38,717 nucleotides of DNA from Lentisphaeria bacterium (GCA_017507125.1 JAFWBQ010000131.1:1-38717), one strand, 5' to 3'; positions 16,092-25,337 are shown, counted from the stretch's first letter. Made by a program: numbers and translations. The notes: a model not told the origin generated them from the letters alone.

Positions 16092-16964
16092 ATGCGCAGT
16101 ATGACTGGATTCGGCAAAGCCGAAGGACAATATGGAGACAACTTTTTCTTTACCGTTGAAATTTCAAGCGTCAACCGGAAACAGCTTGAGGTGCGTTGTT
16201 CGCTGCCTCCTGAACTCAGCGGCATGGAAAGTCTGATCCGGCAGCGGATCGGTTCCTTTATCAGCCGCGGTTCCGTCAGTGTCAAAGTGATCCTGCGGAA
16301 AAATATTTCCGGAGGACAGAAAATCGACACGGCTTTTTTGAGTGAACTGGTTGCAGCCGCCCGCAAGATCAGAGAGGAAAGCGGTTTGACTCCTGAAGTC
16401 AATGTCGAAGAGCTGATGAGTCTTCCCGGAGTCATTGCTCCTGTGTGTGATAACACTGATTCCCCCGGATTGACCGAGGCTTTCTCTAAAGTACTCAATG
16501 CCGCCGGTGAGGAGTTCTGTGCCATGCGCTCACGGGAGGGCGCCGCTTTGAAAACGGATCTTTCTGCCAGAACGGTTCTGCTTGATGAATTGCTCCGTCA
16601 GATCGAGCCGTTGGCTGCCAAGGTACCTGAAACAGCAAGAAAGCGCCTCTACTGCAAACTGGCTGCGGAAAAACTCCAGGTCGAGCCCAATGATGAACTT
16701 TTCGCAAGAGAAATGCTCTTCTATCTGGATAAATCCGATGTCTCAGAAGAGATCACCCGGCTGAAAAGTCATTTTCAGCAGCTCCGCAAGTTTTTTGAAG
16801 CCGTTGAACCCGCCGGAAGAGGTATGGATTTTCTGCTTCAGGAGTTTTTCCGCGAAATCACCACATTGGGAAATAAAGCTCCTTCGCCGGAGCTTTCCGC
16901 ATTGGTGGTCAAATTCAAAACCGAGCTTGAAAAATTGCGCGAACAGGTGCAGAATGTGGAGTGA
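16092..16964 (+). CDS. yicC: YicC/YloC-family endoribonuclease
   Basis: The 290-residue protein opens with MRSMTGFGKAEG, the family hallmark. It has GSFISRGSVSVKV near residue 55 and ends with the DUF1732 signature (GRGMDFLLQEFFREITTLGNKAP, then EKLREQVQNVE). YicC proteins are endoribonucleases linked to RNA turnover and stationary-phase survival. AGGAGG lies 8-9 nt before the ATG at 16092; an earlier in-frame ATG would overlap the lipoprotein and lacks that site. The cysE gene starts 9 nt after the stop. The usual neighbour, guanylate kinase, is absent. Confidence 0.93.
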   Translation: MRSMTGFGKAEGQYGDNFFFTVEISSVNRKQLEVRCSLPPELSGMESLIRQRIGSFISRGSVSVKVILRKNISGGQKIDTAFLSELVAAARKIREESGLTPEVNVEELMSLPGVIAPVCDNTDSPGLTEAFSKVLNAAGEEFCAMRSREGAALKTDLSARTVLLDELLRQIEPLAAKVPETARKRLYCKLAAEKLQVEPNDELFAREMLFYLDKSDVSEEITRLKSHFQQLRKFFEAVEPAGRGMDFLLQEFFREITTLGNKAPSPELSALVVKFKTELEKLREQVQNVE

Positions 16965-16973
16965 TAACTGACT

Positions 16974-17873
16974 ATGAGATGCAGCAAAACTTCAAAAAAA
17001 ATTTCCGGTGTTACCGCTGATCTTTCACGCTCTTACAGTGACGGTTTCGGCGTCAACTACACAAACCGTGATAATCTGCCCCGCCGTTCCGAGGTGGTCA
17101 GTGTAACAGATAAACTTCTTGAACTGCTTTTCCCCGGTTTTGATCAGAGATTCCGGGGGGAAGTGGATACGGAGGAAGTGGTGGGGATCTGCTTTGATGA
17201 GCTGGCAAGCCAGATTTGCCGGGCGTTTCACCGCAGTGGAAACGCCAGTTGCTGCTGTGAAGATGGCGCCCGTTGCGAAGAGGCGGCGTTTATGCTCCTT
17301 GAACAGCTGCCTGCTATCAGAGAGATGCTGAAAGAAGATGTGAAGGCAGCTTATGTGGGGGATCCTGCCGCTGCCAGCTGTGATGAAGTCATCTTAAGTT
17401 ATCCCGGATTGAAAGCAATTGCCATTCAGCGCCTTGCACATGTTCTTTATGAAGCGAAGATACCTTTTATCCCCCGCATGATGACCGAATATGCCCATTC
17501 TGCAACGGGAATCGACATTCATCCCGGAGCCACCATCGGGAAGGGATTTTTTATTGACCATGGTACCGGTGTCGTTATCGGCGAAACGGCTGTGCTGGGG
17601 GAAAAGGTGAGAATCTATCAGGGGGTTACCTTGGGAGCTGTCAGTTTTCCCAAAGATGCCTGCGGTGCTCTCATCAAAGGGCAGAAGCGTCACCCCACCA
17701 TCGGCAATAATGTTATCATCTATTCCGGAGCCTCGGTGCTGGGGGATATTACCATCGGCGATAACTCCGTCATCGGCGGAAACGTCTGGTTGACCGAAAG
17801 TCTTCCTGCCGGAACCAAGATCACTGCCCCTGTGCCGGAAAACCGTAAAAAATTCAATGGACAACCCAAATGA
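16974..17873 (+). CDS. cysE: serine O-acetyltransferase
   Basis: The 299-residue protein has the SAT N-terminal helical domain (EDVKAAYVGDPAA, SYPGLKAIAIQRLAH) followed by a left-handed beta-helix of hexapeptide repeats (TGIDIHPGATIGKGFFIDHG, VVIGETAVLG, GVTLGA). The catalytic His lies in IDHGTG. It converts serine and acetyl-CoA to O-acetylserine for cysteine synthesis. It is longer at the N terminus than CysE and closer to the long SAT (EpsC-like) form. Its last bases overlap the yggS start by 4 nt (ATGA), which implies translational coupling. A Cys-rich stretch (ASCCCEDGARCEE) near residue 89 is unusual. Confidence 0.92.
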   Translation: MRCSKTSKKISGVTADLSRSYSDGFGVNYTNRDNLPRRSEVVSVTDKLLELLFPGFDQRFRGEVDTEEVVGICFDELASQICRAFHRSGNASCCCEDGARCEEAAFMLLEQLPAIREMLKEDVKAAYVGDPAAASCDEVILSYPGLKAIAIQRLAHVLYEAKIPFIPRMMTEYAHSATGIDIHPGATIGKGFFIDHGTGVVIGETAVLGEKVRIYQGVTLGAVSFPKDACGALIKGQKRHPTIGNNVIIYSGASVLGDITIGDNSVIGGNVWLTESLPAGTKITAPVPENRKKFNGQPK

Positions 17874-18529
17874 GCTGTACTGAAAATTACAAGGCTCTTC
17901 TTGAAGAGCTGGAGTCGATCAAAAAAAACGGTGTGAAACTGCTGCCTGTTTCCAAAACTGTTTCTGCGGATGTAATAAAAGAACTTTACGACGCGGGCGT
18001 CCGGGAATTTGCGGAAAACCGTATCGAAGTACTGACTCCCAAGGCAGAGTCCCTGCCTGATGATATCTGCTGGCACTTTATCGGGCGTTTGCAGAGCAAC
18101 AAAGTCAGAAAGATCCTTAAAATAGCCCAGGTTATTCACTCCGTTGATTCTGTGGAACTGGTGCAGCGCATCGATCGGATCGCCGGAGAGGAAAAGTGTA
18201 CGCCTGAGATCTTTCTGGAAATCAGCGTTTCAGGTGAGGCGTGCAAAGGGGGATTTCCTGTTGAGCAAGCCGTTGAATTGGCTCAGGTCGCCGCTGATGC
18301 CCGAAACATCAAAGTGGTCGGCCTTATGACTATGGCCCCTCTTGAGGCAACCCCTGAGGAGTGTCGTGTCGTTTTCAACGGCCTGAGGGAGTGCCGTGAC
18401 AAAATTGAGAATGAATTGAAAATCTCTTTGCCTGAGCTTTCCATGGGCATGAGCAATGACTGGAAAGAGGCAGTGGCGTGCGGCGCGACAGTGATCCGTG
18501 TCGGCAGTTCCATTTTTCATAAAGAATGA
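17870..18529 (+). CDS. yggS: YggS/PLPBP-family pyridoxal-phosphate homeostasis protein
   Basis: The 219-residue single-domain TIM barrel carries the PLP-binding Lys29 in LLPVSKTV, then FAENRIE, WHFIGRLQSNK, VHSVDS, GLMTMAP and the C-terminal SMGMSNDWKEAVACGATVIRVGSSIF. The family binds PLP without catalysis and keeps vitamin B6 and amino-acid pools in balance. It overlaps cysE and the next gene by 4 nt each. Pairing with cysE is sensible because downstream cysteine synthases are PLP enzymes, but that link is inference. Confidence 0.93.
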   Translation: MSCTENYKALLEELESIKKNGVKLLPVSKTVSADVIKELYDAGVREFAENRIEVLTPKAESLPDDICWHFIGRLQSNKVRKILKIAQVIHSVDSVELVQRIDRIAGEEKCTPEIFLEISVSGEACKGGFPVEQAVELAQVAADARNIKVVGLMTMAPLEATPEECRVVFNGLRECRDKIENELKISLPELSMGMSNDWKEAVACGATVIRVGSSIFHKE

Positions 18530-19305
18530 AATACCGGAAGTATTTTATCCGGGCAATTGCAGCAGGAGTTGTACTCATAGTGATCTGGCATCTGACAGGC
18601 GTTCTGGCTGATAAACTCATTTTTCAGCCGCCGACGGATAATTATCCTGAATTGACCGGCGTGGAGATGCTTGACCTTGATGGGGGAGGGAGGATCGCCA
18701 TCCGCTTTACCCCGCCGGCTGATCCGGAAGGAACAGTGTTTCTTCATTGTCACGGCAATGCAGAGAATCTCAGAACTCTTGCATGGCGCCAGGAGATGTT
18801 TCGTGCCAGAGGGTATGGCTTCTGTGCCTTTGATTATGAGGGCTATGGACGCAGCAGCGGCAAACCCGGTGAAAAAGCTGTGGAAGATGATGTCTTGAGA
18901 GTGTGGCGCCACTTGACTGAGGAGCGCCATATTTTACCCGGAAGAATCGTTATCCACGGGTTTTCTCTCGGAACTGGAGCTGCTTCATTTCTTGCCTCCC
19001 GGACTCCCGGTGCAAAAGCGTTGATCCTTGAAGCTCCTTTTACCAGTACCTATGCCGTTGCCGGGATGCAGTGGGTTCCCGGCAACCGTTTCCCGAATAT
19101 TGATTATATTACTGCCGTCCAATATCCCATTCTTATTATGCATGGTGACAAAGACAGGATAATACCCTTTGCACACGGCAGGAAACTTTACGAAAAAGCC
19201 CCGCAGCCCAAACGTTTTTATCACGTTCAGGGGGCAGGGCACAATAACATTATCGCTGCTGCCGGAGAAAACTACTGGCAGTGCCTCAAAGAATTTCTGA
19301 AATAA
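18526..19305 (+). CDS. membrane-anchored alpha/beta hydrolase
   Basis: The 259-residue protein has one N-terminal membrane segment (about 8-27) and an alpha/beta-hydrolase domain: FLHCHGNAENLR near residue 68, DYEGYGRSSG, nucleophile elbow HGFSLGTG (about 145-152), an Asp in HGDKDRIIP, and a His in GAGHNN. This layout matches BEM46/YfhR-like hydrolases (ABHD13/17-type) of unknown substrate. The start overlaps the yggS stop (ATGA), making it the last gene of the operon. It faces yeiH, whose stop lies 9 nt away on the other strand. Confidence 0.88.
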   Translation: MKYRKYFIRAIAAGVVLIVIWHLTGVLADKLIFQPPTDNYPELTGVEMLDLDGGGRIAIRFTPPADPEGTVFLHCHGNAENLRTLAWRQEMFRARGYGFCAFDYEGYGRSSGKPGEKAVEDDVLRVWRHLTEERHILPGRIVIHGFSLGTGAASFLASRTPGAKALILEAPFTSTYAVAGMQWVPGNRFPNIDYITAVQYPILIMHGDKDRIIPFAHGRKLYEKAPQPKRFYHVQGAGHNNIIAAAGENYWQCLKEFLK

Positions 19306-19314
19306 TTTTTTTCT

Positions 19315-20331
19315 TCATCCTTTGCAGTTGACCCAGCCGGCGGCAATGGCACAGCACCAGGTCACAGAAAGGATGATCCACAGAATGACGCCGTGAAGAA
19401 CCGGCTTGAATCCCAGCTCTTTGAGCTTTTCACGGCTCAGATTGGAGCCTATCAGGAAAAGTGTGGTGATCATGACGAATTTTGAAATGTTCTTCAGCCA
19501 CTTTCCGCCGTCGGCAACATAGCCGGAAAGAACCTTTTCGCTGCCCAGAAGATCCGGCAGCCATGTGACGATAGCGGCAGCAATGAGAAATCCGGGGATG
19601 AACCAGGGGATCTTGAATTTGACCGCACGCTTTTCTCCTTCGGCAACAGGTGCCACGAAAAAGGAAAGAAAGAGTGTTACCGGTACGATCCACAACGCAC
19701 GGGCAAGTTTCACAGTTGTCGCAACTTCGAGAGCTTTTTCACCGTACTGGACTCCGGCACCCACAACGGAACTTGTGTCGTGAATGGCAAGGGCTGCCCA
19801 GTAACCGAACTGATTTTCCGTAAAGCCCAATGCGTGTCCCACTGCCGGAAAGAGCAGCAGTGCCACGGCGTTGAGGGTGAAAACTGTGGCTGAGGCAATC
19901 GCCACATCGTGGGCTTTGGCCTTCAAAACAGGCGCCGCAGCGGCAATGGCACTGCCGCCGCAGATGGAAGTTCCCACGCTGATGAGATACATGGTGTCAC
20001 GGCTGAGTTTGAGCCATTTGCCCACCAGCACTCCCAAGCCGATGCCGGCACTGATACCGATAATGGTATAGACGATGCCGTTGGCGCCTGCTTTGAGAAC
20101 TTCCATGAGATTCATTCCGAATCCCATGCCCACGATAGTGGCGCCCAGAAGGTTGGAGGTGAACTTTGAAGTATATTCTTTGAAAGGATTGCCCCAGGTA
20201 ACGGCAAAGATGATACCGGCAAAGACAGCCAGACCGGGAGCATAATCCCTGGCAGGTTTCCACAGGCAGGGAACGGCGAAAAATGCCGCTGCCAGAAGAA
20301 GATAAACAGTTTTTCTGATGATTTCTTTCAT
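19315..20331 (-). CDS. yeiH: YeiH-family (UPF0324) putative sulfate exporter
   Basis: The 338-residue polytopic protein has about ten membrane segments. Family stretches include GLAVFAGIIFAVTWGNPF, LLGATIVGMGFGMNL, the repeat-like SVGTSICGGSAIAAAAPVLKA, and LAIHDTSSVVGAG. UPF0324/YeiH proteins are predicted inner-membrane transporters, sometimes annotated as sulfate exporters, without firm substrate proof. The gene lies 18 nt after ilvN on the same strand and shares its promoter. The start has GGAGAC upstream. Confidence 0.9.
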   Translation of the reverse strand: MKEIIRKTVYLLLAAAFFAVPCLWKPARDYAPGLAVFAGIIFAVTWGNPFKEYTSKFTSNLLGATIVGMGFGMNLMEVLKAGANGIVYTIIGISAGIGLGVLVGKWLKLSRDTMYLISVGTSICGGSAIAAAAPVLKAKAHDVAIASATVFTLNAVALLLFPAVGHALGFTENQFGYWAALAIHDTSSVVGAGVQYGEKALEVATTVKLARALWIVPVTLFLSFFVAPVAEGEKRAVKFKIPWFIPGFLIAAAIVTWLPDLLGSEKVLSGYVADGGKWLKNISKFVMITTLFLIGSNLSREKLKELGFKPVLHGVILWIILSVTWCCAIAAGWVNCKG

Positions 20332-20349
20332 TTTGTCTCCTCGTATTCT

Positions 20350-20865
20350 TTAGTTGACGTCTGTTGCGGGGTTGGCACATCTTGCAATGGCAACTCTTCC
20401 GCTCCGTGCCATATCAATAACTTCAAAGTCCCGGATCAGTTCCATAAAGTCATCAATCCGGTCACTGCGCCCGGAAAGCTCCACGGCAATGGCGTCACGA
20501 CTGACCGAAACCACACTGCCGTTGAAGATCTCCACCAGCTGCAGCACCTGTGAACGGGATTCTGCTGTGGGAGTGCTGAGTTTAACAAGAGAGATTTCAC
20601 GTTCCACAAATCCGCCGCCTGTGAGATCAGAGACTTCAACCACTTCAACAAGTTTGTTCAGTTGTTTGTGGATCTGTTCGATCACAGCCGCATCTCCGGT
20701 GGTGACAATGGTCATCTTGGAAAAGGCGGGATCGTTGGTTTCATGGACTGTCAGAGAGGAAATGTTGTATCCTCTGCCGGAAAACAATCCTGAGACCCGT
20801 GACAGCACGCCGAAACGGTTTTCCACGAGTACGGATATGGTATGGGTTTCTTTCTGGTTTTCCAC
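20350..20865 (-). CDS. ilvN: acetolactate synthase small (regulatory) subunit
   Basis: The 171-residue protein has the N-terminal ACT domain (ISVLVENRFGVLSRVSGLFSGRGYNISSLTV) and the C-terminal ALS_ss domain (about 85-160), the size of IlvH/IlvN. It binds branched-chain amino acids, mainly valine, and controls the catalytic subunit of acetolactate synthase. The start codon is GTG, preceded by CAGGAG 8 nt upstream. The large subunit is not in the window, so the usual ilvB-ilvN pairing is broken here; yeiH follows instead. Confidence 0.93.
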   Translation of the reverse strand: MENQKETHTISVLVENRFGVLSRVSGLFSGRGYNISSLTVHETNDPAFSKMTIVTTGDAAVIEQIHKQLNKLVEVVEVSDLTGGGFVEREISLVKLSTPTAESRSQVLQLVEIFNGSVVSVSRDAIAVELSGRSDRIDDFMELIRDFEVIDMARSGRVAIARCANPATDVN

Positions 20866-20906
20866 AGCTTTCTCTCCTGAAATTTCGGATGGTCAAATAT
20901 TTTTAT

Positions 20907-20935
20907 AATATACACCTTCACTCATTTTTTTTCAA
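20907..20935 (-). promoter_or_regulatory. promoter of ilvN-yeiH
   Basis: On the minus strand: TTGAAA (20935-20930), 17 nt, TATATT (20912-20907), about 42 nt before the GTG start. The -35 box lies inside the last codons of the preceding gene. Confidence 0.75.
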
Positions 20936-21622
20936 GCGTTCAAAAATATTTTCCCCCTCAAAAGAGAAGAGAAACGCCGCCAGTCGGTGCAGAAGGGGGC
21001 GAGGTTTTTCAACGTGGGAGGAAAGAGAGGAAATGGAGGCATCTGCCGTCGTTTTTTCCGGGGAATTTTTCTGATTTTTTCTCAGGGCATATTCTTTTTC
21101 CAGTTTCTGCAGCAGCAGTTTTTTACGGAGGAAGATATATTTGAAAGGTATGATTTTCAGATTCACCGCCCTGAGATGGAATCCCGGTGTGTAAACACTG
21201 GATGCCAATGATGCAAAGTCTGCAAAGGAGACCGGACGCTGCACGCAGACTGCCTTGAGGATGAGAGCGCGGATCCTGAAACGCTCCTCTTTTTCAAGAG
21301 GCGCCTGTTTCAGAGCATGACACAACTTTTTCTTCATATATCCGGACCGGAAACAGTAGGGATCCGCTTCGAGAAAAAGCAGTGCTTCAGCAATGGCATC
21401 GTGATCCCCGTGGCGAATGGAATCAATAAACTCTGGTGATTCAAAAAGATAGAAACGCTCAAAATTTTTGAACTGACTTTTCTCAAAGCGGTAGCAGCTG
21501 GCAAAAAATTCCCTGTCTTCGTCATGCTGCATGAGATGGACCGCTTCTCTTATGCGCCTGCGGGCAAGAGTGATTTCACCTGCCATCCAAAGCAGTTTGT
21601 CTTTCTTCAGTCCGATGATCAT
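20918..21622 (-). CDS. hypothetical protein in the nuclease operon
   Basis: The 234-residue protein has no motif I recognise. It appears mostly helical, with aromatic and charged segments (REFFASCYRFEKSQFKNFERF, about 38-58), and a basic C-terminal third (PFKYIFLRKKLLLQKLEKEYALRKNQKN). No signal peptide or membrane segment is evident. It starts 6 nt after the stop of the 102-residue gene without a good ribosome binding site, which suggests translational coupling. It is the last gene after the YhaO/YhaN-like pair, so a role with those proteins is possible but unproven. Confidence 0.6.
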   Translation of the reverse strand: MIIGLKKDKLLWMAGEITLARRRIREAVHLMQHDEDREFFASCYRFEKSQFKNFERFYLFESPEFIDSIRHGDHDAIAEALLFLEADPYCFRSGYMKKKLCHALKQAPLEKEERFRIRALILKAVCVQRPVSFADFASLASSVYTPGFHLRAVNLKIIPFKYIFLRKKLLLQKLEKEYALRKNQKNSPEKTTADASISSLSSHVEKPRPLLHRLAAFLFSFEGENIFERLKKNE

Positions 21623-21628
21623 GCCGGA

Positions 21629-21937
21629 TCAAAGCAGAGATTTAAGCAGTTTGATATCCTCTTCGGGGAGTGCTGCCGCTGCAATAAGAGAAGAGAGCAT
21701 GGATTTGAAAATTTCAGGGGGAAGATCACCCAGCTCTTCATATTCTCCGGACTGCCTGAGAGTGATCAATTCATCAATGGAAATCATTTCAGGCGCAGCC
21801 AGATTGAAAGCGGACTCCGCCGACTCCGACCAGAAACGCATGGAAAGCAGAGCCATGGGGTTGTGATTGACCAGAATAAAACGCCTGCCGCTCTTTTTTT
21901 CCAAATAGACTGTTCCCTGACGCATTTCAAAAGCCAT
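21629..21937 (-). CDS. small hypothetical protein in the nuclease operon
   Basis: The 102-residue acidic protein begins MAFEMRQGTVYLEKKSGRRF. Its first half seems beta-rich, and the second half is helical, with an acidic SIDELITLRQSGEYEELGDLPPE stretch. AAAGGAGT precedes the start, and it begins 14 nt after the YhaN-like gene. I recognise no family. The strong ribosome binding site and tight spacing support a real gene. Confidence 0.6.
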   Translation of the reverse strand: MAFEMRQGTVYLEKKSGRRFILVNHNPMALLSMRFWSESAESAFNLAAPEMISIDELITLRQSGEYEELGDLPPEIFKSMLSSLIAAAALPEEDIKLLKSLL

Positions 21938-21951
21938 AATGGAAACTCCTT

Positions 21952-24111
21952 TTATTTACATTCAAAGATAATAAGTTGCTTATCGGCAGCAAAAGATTCC
22001 ATTGTCTGCCATGCAGCGTCCCGGCGGTTGGTGTCAAAGTTGACAAAAATATCGTCAAAAACCACTGGCAGACTCTCATCATCCTGCTGCAGAGAATCTA
22101 TGAGAGCCATACGCAGCGCCAGAAAGAGCTGTTCCCGGGGGCCCCGCGAGAGCTGGGGGGCACTTTTCCCCTCAGGGAAATCAGAAGTTGTCACTTTCAG
22201 CTGATTTTCTTTTGCTGAATTGTAAACTCTTGTGCAGATGCCGCAAGTGAATTTTTCCATATAAAGGGAAGCTCTTTTCAGAAGTTCCGGCTGTCTCTCT
22301 CTTTCGGCACGTCCTACGGCACGATCCAAAATGATCCTTGCTGCTGCCAGAACAAGGTATCTTTCTGCCGCTGAACGCATCTTGCCCCGCAGTTGTTCCC
22401 GGATATTCACTTCAACGGCGCAGTCAACTTCTTTCAAAAGAAGTGCCGCTTCACGTTTTTCGGCGCCTGAAAATTCAATTTTTTCTTCCCGTTGGATTTT
22501 CAGAGACCGCAGCTTCTCTTTAAGCTGAAGTATCTCTTCTTCACTCAAAAGTTCCTGATCCGGGGCGGGATAAAGCTGTTCAAGCTCTTCCCGGCGCTTG
22601 GAGAGGGCAAGTTTTTCACTTTCATAACGTGCAAGTTCCATTGCCGCATGGCGGATCCGGAGTTCATTTTCCAGGCGATTTTTTTCGTGGAGCTTCCGGC
22701 GTTCCTCAAAGGAACGGAACTTTTCATCGTGGAGTTTGCAGAGTGATTTATATTCGAGAAAGGCTTTCTCAAGTTGAGTTTTCTTTTCCTCAAAAAGTTT
22801 CATCTGCATCTCATATTCTTCCTGATGTTTCTGAAAGACCCTCAATTCATCAAGAAGACCAGGCAGCTCTTTTTCCTCAAGAGTCGGATTGAGCGCAAAG
22901 CGGAAGAAAAGATCCTGTTTCTTCTTTTGCGCTTTATTTCTTTCAACCAGCTCCCTGTATCCCCGGACAAGCGGCAGAGGCAGAGCAAGCAGCGTTAGGA
23001 TCCCCCAGATGTTGAATAACCAGTTTTGGGGATAAAGGGAGGCAATCAGAATCACTGATACCCCGGCAAAGAGACAGATCCCTGAAGTAATGGTAAGGTA
23101 TTTCCTGATATTTTGCTCAATTTTTTTCTCTTTTTCAAAAAATGTGTTCCACATTTCAAGTTCATATTCCCCCAGATGTGCGGCTCGTGAGAGGTCGCAT
23201 TTGCCTTCAAGAGCAGGAGCTGCCGGTTTTTCGGGTTGCCGGGGCAACGGCATGTTTTCAGGCTCCGGCGGGGGCAAAGGGGCTTTTTCATCGAAAGGAG
23301 GCAACATCTCCGGAACAGGATCAGGGAGGGGGCGTGCGGCAAAAAGAGCTTCATCCTCCTCAAGTTTGAGGCGGAGTTTTCCAACGCTGAGGGCTTTTTC
23401 TGCGGCGCTGATGTGAATTTGAAGTTTGCTGATCTCAATATTGAGATTTTCCCCCTCTTTATCCAGTTTTTGGGCTGAAAGAACCGCTTTTTCATAGGCA
23501 GGCATGGCTTGGGCCGCTTGAGCAAGGCGCTTCTCGCTGGCGCTGAATTCCGAGGAGAGCTGCATCAAAAGGTGGAGAGAACCTCTTCTTTTGAAGATGC
23601 TTTCTGATTCATTTGCCAGCGTATTCTGGATCTCAGAAAGGGAAACACCGCCGCTGCTGAGAGCATTTCCATACAGGCGGTTGCGGATTTCAGGATCATC
23701 AAGTGCCGCAAAAGCAGTCACTTCATCCAGAGTCACGGCGCAGACGTTGCGGTAGAAAACTTCAGAGATCTTTGTGTAACAGCTGATGTCGGGAACGGTC
23801 TCTGTATCGCCCTTTTCTGAAATGATCTTCAGTTTTCCCCGTGCACCGTATCTTTCAAGGCGGAGCTGAGTCCCGTTTTTCAGAGTTACCTCCAGGAAGC
23901 CCCCGTAAAGTCCCGATCCTGTCAGGGCAGGGTAGGGGTTGAGTTTGCTTCTTTTGTCGGGGAATCCCCAGAAGATCCGCCGGATAAATTCAAGGAGGGT
24001 GCTTTTACCTGCTTCGTTATGCCACGCAAGATGGTTGATCCCCGGAGCAAGTTCAAGGTCAAAATCATGGAAGATCCCGAAGTTGTCAATGTGCAGGCGG
24101 CGTATGATCAT
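21952..24111 (-). CDS. YhaN-like (SbcC/Rad50-related) ATPase with two membrane segments
   Basis: The 719-residue protein is a Rad50/SbcC-type split ATPase of the YhaN (AAA_27) class. The N-terminal P-loop region is WHNEAGKST (30-38). Long helices follow, with a Pro-rich stretch (about 260-300), two membrane helices (about 340-359 and 364-382), more coiled coil (about 410-540), and at the C terminus the signature LSRGPREQ (654-661) and Walker B LPVVFDD (681-687). The usual first Gly of the P-loop is Trp30. Such proteins pair with the MRE11-like YhaO nuclease in double-strand-break processing. Its start overlaps the nuclease stop by 4 nt. Confidence 0.87.
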   Translation of the reverse strand: MIIRRLHIDNFGIFHDFDLELAPGINHLAWHNEAGKSTLLEFIRRIFWGFPDKRSKLNPYPALTGSGLYGGFLEVTLKNGTQLRLERYGARGKLKIISEKGDTETVPDISCYTKISEVFYRNVCAVTLDEVTAFAALDDPEIRNRLYGNALSSGGVSLSEIQNTLANESESIFKRRGSLHLLMQLSSEFSASEKRLAQAAQAMPAYEKAVLSAQKLDKEGENLNIEISKLQIHISAAEKALSVGKLRLKLEEDEALFAARPLPDPVPEMLPPFDEKAPLPPPEPENMPLPRQPEKPAAPALEGKCDLSRAAHLGEYELEMWNTFFEKEKKIEQNIRKYLTITSGICLFAGVSVILIASLYPQNWLFNIWGILTLLALPLPLVRGYRELVERNKAQKKKQDLFFRFALNPTLEEKELPGLLDELRVFQKHQEEYEMQMKLFEEKKTQLEKAFLEYKSLCKLHDEKFRSFEERRKLHEKNRLENELRIRHAAMELARYESEKLALSKRREELEQLYPAPDQELLSEEEILQLKEKLRSLKIQREEKIEFSGAEKREAALLLKEVDCAVEVNIREQLRGKMRSAAERYLVLAAARIILDRAVGRAERERQPELLKRASLYMEKFTCGICTRVYNSAKENQLKVTTSDFPEGKSAPQLSRGPREQLFLALRMALIDSLQQDDESLPVVFDDIFVNFDTNRRDAAWQTMESFAADKQLIIFECK

Positions 24112-25337
24112 TTTTTCGCCCTCTGAGTGGTCAGCAGTTCAGCCAGCAGCGCGCTGCCCTCTTTGCGCAGTTCCTCAAAGCGTTCCTTCCGTATGACGGG
24201 GAGCTCTCTGAAAACGGTACGCATCTCTTCATAAACGGATTCAAGTATTTTTTCTTCAGAGATTTCTTTTTCTGCCGCCTCAAGTTCAGCTGCCTGAACA
24301 AGAGTCGTTTCCGGGGGCAGGGGAGTCCGGGTCAGGATGATGATTTCTTCAAGATAGGCGCCAGGGCAGCTGAGTTCAACGGCATTTTGCACCATATCCC
24401 TGAGTTCTTCAATGTTGCAGAAACGCAGTTCTGAGTCCAGAGTTGAAACGCCTGTGAGTTTCAAGCGGAAAAGAAGAGTGTTCTCTTTTTTATATTCAGT
24501 AACTGCTTCAACTGTTTTTCTGAGCATTTCATCAAGATTGGAACAAGGCGCGGTGTTGACCTCAAATGTCTGGAACTCCAGAACAGAAGTGGGATGAAAA
24601 GTCATTTCAATGCCGCCGAAACCATCGCAATCAACCACATAGCAGCCTTGAACGCCCGGTTCGTGGATATCTTTTCCCTGAGTGCATCCTGAATAGACGA
24701 CGTAGGGCTTTTCGTGGATGATCCGGCGGCTGTGGACATGTCCCAGTGCCCAGTAATCTACAGGCAGTGCCAGCAGTTCCGCCGCCGATGCCGGAGCCGC
24801 GTGGAGATCGCCGCACAGATTGGCGTGAACACAGGCAATGTGCAGACCGGGAGCTCCTCTGAGAGCCTCGCCGGTTTGGACGGCAAGATTATCAAGAACA
24901 TTAAGGGAGCCATGACCGATGCCGCCTACGGTTGCAACGATTTCCCCGGCTTTGCAAACAGAGTGGAGTTTAACGTTGCCGGGGTGGAAAAAAATCACAT
25001 TTTCAGGCACTCTTACCGACTCCGACCACGCCTGAGGCCAGGGATCATGATTGCCGCTGCACACCAGAACAGGGATTTGTGCATCGTGGAGTTTTTCAAG
25101 ACCTTTCTTGAATTCCAGACGTCCCTGAAGAGATGGAGCACTCCGGTCAAAACAATCTCCTGCGATGAGGAGAAAATCCACCTTTTCACGAAGAGCTGTC
25201 TCAACCGTGTTGTGCCAGGCGAGAAAGGGGGTTCTTGAAAGAGTTCTGTCAAGGGCGGGTATCCTGCGGCTCAGACCGGTGAAAGCTGAACCTATATGCA
25301 AATCGGCGCAATGCAGAAAACGGAATTTACCGCCCAT
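24108..25337 (-). CDS. YhaO-like (SbcD/MRE11-related) exonuclease
   Basis: The 409-residue protein has the calcineurin-like nuclease motifs in order: ADLHIG (Asp12, His14), GDCFD (Asp61), GNHD (96-98), VHANLCG (His171) and GHVHS (His200, His202). These bind two metal ions. The C-terminal third (about 260-409) would be the capping and ATPase-binding part. It is the nuclease partner of the YhaN-like ATPase, as in the B. subtilis YhaO-YhaN pair. It starts 25 nt after the gltA stop, so both may be read from the gltA promoter. Confidence 0.9.
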   Translation of the reverse strand: MGGKFRFLHCADLHIGSAFTGLSRRIPALDRTLSRTPFLAWHNTVETALREKVDFLLIAGDCFDRSAPSLQGRLEFKKGLEKLHDAQIPVLVCSGNHDPWPQAWSESVRVPENVIFFHPGNVKLHSVCKAGEIVATVGGIGHGSLNVLDNLAVQTGEALRGAPGLHIACVHANLCGDLHAAPASAAELLALPVDYWALGHVHSRRIIHEKPYVVYSGCTQGKDIHEPGVQGCYVVDCDGFGGIEMTFHPTSVLEFQTFEVNTAPCSNLDEMLRKTVEAVTEYKKENTLLFRLKLTGVSTLDSELRFCNIEELRDMVQNAVELSCPGAYLEEIIILTRTPLPPETTLVQAAELEAAEKEISEEKILESVYEEMRTVFRELPVIRKERFEELRKEGSALLAELLTTQRAKK

